Below, one piece after another: positions 56,607-64,000 of a DNA stretch of 64,000 nucleotides (positions are counted from its first letter, which is position 1; every line of letters starts with the position of its first letter). Where the stretch lies: positions 67,162,211 to 67,226,210 of the forward strand of contig NC_083604.1 in the NCBI RefSeq assembly GCF_029168945.1, written 5' to 3'. The DNA is from Cannabis sativa. Lineage: Eukaryota > Streptophyta > Magnoliopsida > Rosales > Cannabaceae. Made by a program: the position numbers and the translations under genes. The notes beneath the pieces were generated by a model that saw nothing but the letters and a program-made list of their open reading frames with translations, was not told where the DNA came from and made no database searches.

Positions 56607-57028
56607 ACAGTTACATTGATCTTGAATTCACGCGACATACACACCATCGCTGCAAAGGATCAACTTGTCATCAAGTATGTATGCTTTATATATGTTATGT
56701 CTTATATGTTAAATTTGGTTTAGTCTTTATCTTTTGATTTTCCTTTAGTTAGCTAGAAGTTTAGGGTATGGTTAATCGAAACAATTAACTGATTCTTCGG
56801 AGTTAGAATTATAGTATAACTCAAACAATTTTCTTATTAGTGTAATTTTTTTATGAGTAAAGATTATTTATTTATTTATTTATTTATTTTACATGGTGAA
56901 TTGTTGCTTGATGATTTACGTTTTTTTTTAAGTTTATATAATTTAGTGTATAGATATTTCCTTTTTGAGCGGGATACATCTTTGGTTATTTTATTTTATT
57001 TTTTCTTACCGCTACCATCTCCTTTCTT
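56607..57028 (+). other. 5' leader of element I
   Basis: Non-coding, AT-rich, between primer site and gag. Confidence 0.7.
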
Positions 57029-57052
57029 TTGAAGAACAAGTTAAGGGATTTG

Positions 57053-57817
57053 ATGGAAAACGGTGAACCCAGAAGATCAATCCGATTGAATGAAAGAGCG
57101 GCTGTAAGAGACCGAGCTAGAGGTCGAGGGCGAGGAAGTGCTTGCGGTCGAGGCAGGGGAAACCAGCATGTCCCTGCCGAGGCGGTGATCCAGGAGAATC
57201 AAAATGCCCCTGTAAATGGACAACAACCAGGTCAAGGTGGGGGCAACCACGAAGTCCCTGCTGGGGTAGTTGGTCAAGGACACCAAAACGCCCCTGTAGG
57301 GGTGCCACCACAACAAGAAGATTTGGCGCAAGAAGTTGCTCGTCTCAAGGAAGAAATTAGGAAGCGAGATGAAGAGGCTCACAACCGTCAGGAACAATCC
57401 AATCAAGGACAACATCAATTTTTGCTGGTGCAATACATGCCTGTGCCGGAGGGTTGATGGGAACCAATATACGAAAGGTTCCGCAAGCAACACCCACCAA
57501 ATTTTGAAGGGGGCTCAGATCCAATGGAAGCTGAGGAATGGTTAAGAACAGTGGAAGGTATTGTTGAGTACATGCGGCTCGGTAACAGAGATAGTGTAGC
57601 TTGTGCTGCTAGTTTATTGAAAAAGGATGCCCGCATCTGGTGGGATGTTATTAAACAAACACGGGATGTGGCCGCAATGACCTGGGCTGACTTTGTACAA
57701 GTTTTTAACAAAAAATACTACAAGAAGCAATACGCTCGGCTAGAGTTAATGAGTTCACGAACTCCGAGGCAGGTAAGTCTACGGCCATGCAGTATGCTCG
57801 CCAATTTGACGGATTAG
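57053..57817 (+). pseudogene. Chromovirus I gag, broken by a stop and a frameshift
   Basis: The first part starts at ATG 57053 (an in-frame ATG at 57029 also exists): a basic RG-rich region (RGRGRGSACGRGRGN), then a coiled-coil-like end (LAQEVARLKEEIRKRDEEA). An in-frame TGA at 57455-57457 interrupts; the same frame goes on with WEPIYERFRKQHPPNFEGG and the capsid pattern [40 protein letters not shown]. Near 57740 the reading must switch to continue as [22 protein letters not shown] into the next frame. Confidence 0.88.
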
Positions 57818-60147
57818 CAAAGTTTGCCACGTATCCGGTTCCTACTGAGTTTTTGAGGATTCATCGTTTTACTGAAGGGCTCGACTCCCGAATAAGTCGG
57901 GACATAGCGATGTCAGGAGTAAGGGCAACCACGTATGCTGAGGTACTGGAAAAAGCCCTAGAAGCTGAGTTGTGTGAAAGTCGTATACAGAAAGACAATA
58001 CAACAAGGTGGGAGGCCAGAAAGGCCAGTAATGGAGGTGGTGATAACAAAAGAAAACTGCCAAGTAACCAACACAACGAAGCCGACAAGAGAAACAAGAT
58101 AGGGTCCAATAACTACAAAGGGAAGAAGCCATATGTGGAGTACCCGCTATGCCCAACATGTGGTCGTAAGCATCCGGGAGAATGTCGACTGAAAGGCAAG
58201 ACTTGTTACAAGTGTGGGCAACCAGGCCACTATAAGAAGGACTGTCCACAAAAAGGTGATCAACTCAAGGATGACAAACTTGTCCCAGCTCGAGTATTTG
58301 CACTAACCAGAGGGGAGGCTGAGACTAGTAACACTGTGGTTGCAGGTCAGATTTCTATCTCTGAAAAACTATGTACTGTTTTATTTGATTCTGGAGCTAC
58401 GCACTCATTTATTGCTTTAAAGATGATAGATAAGTTAGAACTACCGTATGTAAACTTTAGTTATAAGTTCATGACGGAGTTGCCCTCGGGCGAGGTTATA
58501 ATATCATCTAGAGGAGTGCGGGATGCGCCAATAAGGATTGCAGACAAGGAACTTAGTGGAGATCTGATAGAGCTGGAGATGAGGGATTACGATCTTATCT
58601 TGGGTATGGATTGGCTATCACGACATGGAGCAACAATAGATCGCCGAAAGAGGACGGTGACTTTCACCCCCGAATCCGGAGAGGCATTCATATTTGAAGG
58701 AATCAAAGTCAAGTCAAGCTTACCGCTAGTTACAGCCCTGAAGGCACAAAAGATGATACGTGCGGGATGTCAAGCATACTTGGCCAGCATAGTAGACAAG
58801 TCCAGAGAAACCACCCTCAAGCCAGAGAATGTCCACATAGTATGTGAATTCCAAGAAGTTTTTCCGGAAGACCTACCAGGGCTACCCCCAGATAGAGAGA
58901 TAGAATTTGTGATTGAGTTAGCGCCAGGCACAGCACCAATCTCGAGGGCTCCATACCGCATGGCTCCCAATGAATTGAAGGAATTGAAGGCTCAACTACA
59001 AGATCTTTTAGACAAGGGATTCATTAGACCAAGTTACTCACCTTGGGGTGCGCCAGTGTTGTTCGTCAAGAAGAAGGACGGTAGTATGCGGATGTGTATA
59101 GACTATCGAGAGCTGAACAAAGTGACTATAAAGAACAAGTATCCCTTGCCTCGCATCGATGATTTGTTTGATCAGTTACAAGGGGCGATCGTCTTTTCAA
59201 AGATCGACTTGAGATCTGGGTACCACCAATTGAAAGTCCGAGAGGAAGATATAGCAAAGACGGCATTTCGAACACGGTATGGGCATTATGAATTTCTAGT
59301 GATGTCATTTGGGTTAACCAATGCCCCAGCAGCCTTCATGGATTTAATGAATAGAGTATTCAAGGAATATCTTGACAAGTTTGTGGTGGTATTCATTGAT
59401 GACATACTCATTTATTCAAGGACAATGGAAGAGCATGAGGAGCACTTAAGGCTAACTCTAAGTAGACTCAAAGAGCACCAATTGTACGCCAAATTCAAAA
59501 AGTGTGAGTTCTGGTTGGAGAAAGTGGCGTTTCTAGGCCATATAGTGTCCAAAGATGGGGTAGAGGTGGACCTGCGAAAATTGAAGCAAAGGAAGAGCTG
59601 GCCAAAACCGAAAACCGCAAGTGAGGTTCGGAGTTTTCTCGGACTAGCTGGATATTATAGGAGATTCGTTGAAGGGTTCTCAAAAATAGCCACACCATTG
59701 ACGAATTTGACTCGAAAGCAACAAAAATTTGCATGGACAGATAAATGTGAGGAAAGCTTTCAGACATTGAAAGATAAACTCATAACAGCACCTGTCCTGT
59801 GTGTTCCAACTAACAAAGACAAATTTGTAGTATATTGCGACGCATCAAAGCAAGGGCTCGGCTGTGTGTTGATGCAGAATGAGAAGGTGGTAGCCTATGC
59901 CTCTAGGCAGCTAAAGGAGTATGAGACAAGGTACCCAACTCATGACTTAGAGTTGGCAGCAGTGGTCTTTGCATTGAAAATCTGGAGGCACTACCTCTAT
60001 GGAGAGAAGTGTGAAATATACACAGATCACAAAAGCCTAAAATACTTCTTTACGCAGAAAGAGCTCAACATGAGACAGAGGCGGTGGTTGGAACTGGTAA
60101 AAGATTACGATTTGAGATACTGTACCATCCTGGAAAGGCTAATGTAG
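57787..60147 (+). pseudogene. Chromovirus I gag end, protease, reverse transcriptase, RNase H
   Basis: A 786-codon frame: zinc knuckle [14 protein letters not shown] (about residue 139), protease [12 protein letters not shown] (201), RT with [20 protein letters not shown] and FIDDILIYS (536), RNase H with DASKQGLGC (685) and [11 protein letters not shown] before integrase shows Ty3/gypsy. The frame ends at YCTILERLM because of a one-base shift near 60105; the shifted frame reads [19 protein letters not shown]. Catalytic motifs are intact, so damage is recent or a sequencing indel. Confidence 0.92.
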
Positions 60148-60929
60148 TGGCGGATGCACTTAGCAGGCGCAACTATGCAAGCTTATCAATGTTAAGGGCA
60201 TTAAAAGTGCCATTGCAACAGGAAATCGAGAGATCTGGAATAGAGTTAGTAACAGGAAAGCTAGCTAACCTCACAATTGAATCAAATTTATTAGAGAATA
60301 TCAAAGAAGAACAAGCCCAAGATGAGTTTTTAATCAAGAAGCGGGTCGAACTACAAAATGGGAAAGCCGGGGACTTCTCAGTTAATGAAGAGGGTATTCT
60401 ACTATACAAGACAAGGGTGTGTGTACCTAAGAAAGCGGAGTTGCAATCAAAAATCTTACAAGAGGCGCACACTACACCCTATTCTTTACACCCAGGATCA
60501 ACCAAAATGTACAATGATCTGAAAGGTAGGTATTGGTGGCCGGGAATGAAAAATGATATAGCAGAATTTGTAGCGAAATGTCTTACCTGCCAGCAAGTTA
60601 AGGCCGAACACCAGACTGCAGGGCCGTTGCAATCTCTTGATATTCCTGAGTGGAAATGGGAAGATATTGCTATGGATTTTGTGACAGGGTTACCGAAGAA
60701 CAGCAAACAACAGGATTCCATCTGGGTGATTATCGACAGACTCACTAAATCAGCACATTTTCTGCCTGTGCGCACTAATTACAATGCAGAGCAATATGCT
60801 GAACTGTATGTAAAAGAAATTGTAAGGCTACACGGAGTCCCAAAGACCATTGTATCTGATAGAGGTTCAGTTTTTACTTCTAAGTTTTGGGAAAGTGTGC
60901 AAAGTGCTTTGGGCACAAACCGAAGTTGA
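60084..60929 (+). pseudogene. Chromovirus I integrase, first part
   Basis: It begins in the RNase H-integrase linker ([18 protein letters not shown]). The zinc-binding H-H-C-C is [13 protein letters not shown]...CLTCQQVK; core D residues are in AMDFVTGLP and SDRGSVFTS. Ends at LGTNRS with a stop caused by a shift near 60917. Confidence 0.9.
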
Positions 60930-61756
60930 GTACAGCATTCCACCCTCAAACTGATGGACAATCGGAACGAACTATTCAAATACTAGAAGACATGCTACGA
61001 GCTTGTGCGTTGGATTTCCCAAGTAACTGGAGCAACTATTTGCCACTAATGGAGTTCTCGTACAACAATAGCTATCAATCTACAATAGGGATGGCACCCT
61101 ATGAAATGTTGTATGGGAGGAAGTGTCGATCACCACTACACTGGGATGAGGTTGGCGAAAAGCGATACTTAGGCCCAGACCTAGTAAGAGAGGCCACTGA
61201 AGCGGTAGAAAAGATTCGAAATAGAATGGTAACTGCACAAAGCCGCCAGAAAAGTTATGCCGACGCAAAGAGACGGAATGTGGAATTTGCAGTGGGTGAT
61301 AAAGTGTTCCTTCGAGTGTCACCTATGAAAGGGGTTATGCGTTTTGGAAAGCGAGGAAAGCTAAGTCCAAGATTTATAGGTCCTTTTGAGATATTGGACA
61401 GAGTGGGACAGGTAGCTTATCGACTGGCATTGCCACCAGTATTAGCTGAGACGCATAATGTGTTCCATATTTCTATGCTACGAAAATACGTGTCGGATCC
61501 ATCACACGTGCTGAACTATGAAAGAATGGAGCTAAAGCAGGACTTGAGTTATGAAGTGCGACCAGTTCGCATTATAGAGAGAGGAACGAAGGAGTTAAGG
61601 TCCAAAAGTATTCCTCTAGTAAAAGTTCTGTGGAGCAACCGTTCAGAAAGGGAGGCAACGTGGGAAATGGAGGGAGACATGAAAGAACAGTACCCCGAAC
61701 TGTTTGGTAAGTCTAATTTCGAGGACGAAATTTCCTTTAAGGAGGGTAGAATGTAA
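60917..61756 (+). pseudogene. Chromovirus I integrase end and chromodomain
   Basis: Continues [19 protein letters not shown] with the catalytic E, then ACALDFPSNWSNYLPL and the GPFEILDRVGQVAYRL segment. The C-terminus, EVRPVRIIERG through YPELF (about 61552-61712), is a chromodomain-like module as in Tekay/Del chromoviruses, thought to guide integration to certain chromatin. The frame runs to TAA at 61754-61756, overlapping the 3' LTR start. Confidence 0.9.
61739..61751 (+). promoter_or_regulatory. Polypurine tract of I
   Basis: AAGGAGGGTAGAA directly before TGTAATATCC of the 3' LTR. Confidence 0.8.
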
Positions 61757-61811
61757 TATCCAGTTTATATACATATATTGGTATTTGGTATATTAAGTGT
61801 GATACAATTAA

Positions 61812-61892
<81 letters not shown>

Positions 61893-63946
61893 GTTGTTGT
61901 TGTTGTTGTTGTTGTGCGTGTGTGATTAGAAAAAAATGATATATATATATATTAAATAGTGAGATAAATAAATAGTGAAGCATTAGATTAGTTAGTTAGT
62001 TTAAAATTTAAAATTTAAATTTAAATCAGCATAATTTTATCTGATTAGTTAGATATTTATTTTTAAATTTAAACCTATTATACGATATGTTATATACGTA
62101 TATAATCTATAACCCTAGCAGCCAGATAGTATCGTATTCCCTTATTCTCACCATCTCTCAATTTCTTTTTTTTATTCTCTCTATTGAACCAAATCAATTG
62201 TTTTAATCTTAAGAGCTTCGGGGTTAGCAATCAACCGATCATCGTTCCGTGTCTTCGAAATCTTCAGGTAAAATTCGTACTTGTTTTTATTTTTGTTTTC
62301 AGAGAAATAGGCTTTCATAAAACTATCATATCTCTCTCCCCATAGGTCCGTTTTCAGTGATCTAGGTACCGTTTTAAAGATAATTTAATGATCTATATTT
62401 TTTATGAAGAAACTCTTTCCTAATTCTGAGTATTTTGATGTCAAAAATTCATGTTTTACACTGACTTTCGAATTACAGTTTTTTTTTAAATTTCTTTTCG
62501 ATATTACCTTAGTAAAAGTGTCATATCTCTCTCGATATCTATTATTTTCAAGCTATTCTTGTACTGTTAGAAAGATAATTCAATAATCCATATTTTCTTT
62601 GAAGAAACCTTTCCCTAGTTCGGAGTTCTTACCAGTCAAAAGTTAGGATCTTTACTCGGTTATGGTATTTCGTTTTAAGTTTCGTTTCAGAAAAAGTGTC
62701 TTCAGTAAAAATTCAATATCTCTCTTAATTTTGATCCATTTTAAAAGATCTTTATCTCGTTTTAAAGCTTAGAAAAATAGCTACATTTTTTATGAAGAAA
62801 GTGTTGTCTAGATCGGGGTGTAACTATTTTTAAAACTTTTATTTTTAGGCTGTATTCAGAAATCGGCATGATCCAGGATTTTAAAGAAACTGTTTTGAGA
62901 AAACATGCATAACTCCTAGGTTATAGCTCCGATTTTGGTGATCTTTATACCGTTAGAAAGGTCTTTCAATTAACTAAAAACTTTGTGAACAGTAGAACTT
63001 CTAATTCAAACGTTTTATAAGTCAAATTCTAGGCTAAACTTGCTGTACAGTAAGAATAATAAATATATTGAGTTTATCGGTGGACTAAGGGTTTCACTAA
63101 TTGTTATAGGGCCTAGAAGGTATCGTAGGAGTTAATTACAGCGGAGTTGAGGTAAGGAAAAATAATTATACTTTATACTTGCTTTTTATATGGTTTGAGT
63201 ACCTAGTATGACTGCTTGAATAAATTGTATTGAAACTGTGGAATGTGATAGTTTCGGTGAAATATTAGTGTTTTGTCGATGGATTGTATATGGCTGTTTA
63301 ATCATGTTCCAGGTACTTGGAAGTGGTTGGAAACCACACATGTATGGTGATGTGGTAAGTGAGGCAGTGTACGTAAGGGTGCACTGGTTATTGGTACTGC
63401 GTTCTGGTTAAGAACGTAAGACACTCCAGATTTGTATGGAAGCTGGTGTGTGATTGTGAGTGTGAGTATGTGGTATTTCAGTATTTGTGTGGCTGCCTCT
63501 ATTTATACTTATGATTAGGTTGTTGTATGTTTGATGTATATGTTTGTGCTATGATGTGTGAATGCTGGTACATAGTATTTTGTTTTCCTTACTGGGCTTT
63601 GCAGCTCACCCCTTATTTACCCCCTATGTGCAGATAAGTAAGCCTGTAAGCTTTCGGTGACAAGTTGAGTCTGGGCAGCATGGGGTGTATCTCGTGTGAT
63701 CATGTAACTGCGTGTGGTCTTGGCCATCTTCCGCTGAAAGTTTTTTTTTTTAAATTTATTAAACTTATCGAGGATGTTGTCGTTTAAATTTTCTATTACT
63801 TTTCCCTAAGTGGTAATACTTTATTTTCAACTGGGTACCCATGTTTTGAAAAGTGTTTTTTTTTTTAAAAAAAAATAAAGGCAACATTAGTATCTTAACG
63901 CCAGTTTATTTATGGCATCTTATTTTACGTAAGTAAGGGCGTTACA
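61752..63946 (+). mobile_element. Tekay-like chromovirus I, 3' LTR
   Basis: 2195 bp, near-identical to the 5' LTR, ending GGGCGTTACA and followed by CTTAA (63947-63951), the second copy of the target duplication. Confidence 0.95.
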
Positions 63947-63951
63947 CTTAA

Positions 63952-64000
63952 TTATTTATTTCTTGAATTTAATTAACTTGAAAATTAAATATCTAAGTTG
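63952..64000 (+). other. Sequence beyond element I, probably more of F
   Basis: 49 bp of AT-rich sequence; continues the host of I. Too short for any call. Confidence 0.3.

Noticed and set aside
57077..57493. 138-codon minus-strand ORF opposite gag of I
   Set aside because: Shadow of the gag reading; no start context, no similarity that I recognise.

Overview
The window is eukaryotic nuclear DNA from a flowering plant, almost certainly a eudicot. Evidence is a seven-exon kinase gene with canonical GT-AG introns, a nuclear tRNA-Arg gene, and plant families of Ty1/copia, Ty3/gypsy chromovirus, LINE, hAT-like and MULE-like elements. The sequence is AT-rich. I cannot name the species. There is one convincing protein-coding host gene and one tRNA gene; nearly everything else is transposable elements, many nested inside each other. 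| Region 1 (1-5.1 kb): an LTR scrap, an antisense LINE fragment, then a complete receptor-like cytoplasmic kinase gene on the minus strand (CDS 4452 to 1145, seven exons, 462 codons plus stop) with a TATA box near 5085. Two foldback MITE-like elements lie just upstream of it (5483-5716 and 5755-6108). | Region 2 (6.6-17.4 kb): a truncated copia element J whose LTR holds a hAT-like element. It is cut by an old gypsy LTR (C), which in turn is split by a 7.37-kb gypsy insertion (9952-17318) flanked by the duplication TTTAT. That insertion holds a partial LTR (A) and element B, whose long LTRs are almost identical although its coding region is ruined. | Region 3 (17.4-26.1 kb): AT-rich intergenic DNA with foldback and MITE elements, two hAT-type elements with target duplications, and tRNA-Arg(CCT) at 24396-24468. 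| Region 4 (26.1-64 kb): a minus-strand copia pseudogene (H) is interrupted by a solo gypsy LTR (D, duplication CCTTG) and by a long-LTR element F. F's LTR contains copia element E (almost intact 1279-codon gag-pol) and Sirevirus-like copia element G (10.4 kb, minus strand, duplication AAGTG, with an extra ORF after pol). F's inferred interior contains a 2.8-kb insertion with a 9-bp duplication (MULE-like), itself holding a 5'-truncated LINE with a 17-bp duplication, and then a Tekay-like chromovirus (I, 54424-63946, duplication CTTAA). | How it works together: the kinase gene and the tRNA are the only evident host functions. The retroelements each show LTR, tRNA-iMet-type primer site, gag-pol and polypurine tract, so order of insertion can be read from nesting. 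The points most worth a second look are the eight W-box cores and AACCGGTT cluster in G's LTR promoter, G's third ORF, and the mismatch between ruined coding regions and near-identical LTRs in B, G and I. I saw no CRISPR array, operon or bacterial feature.
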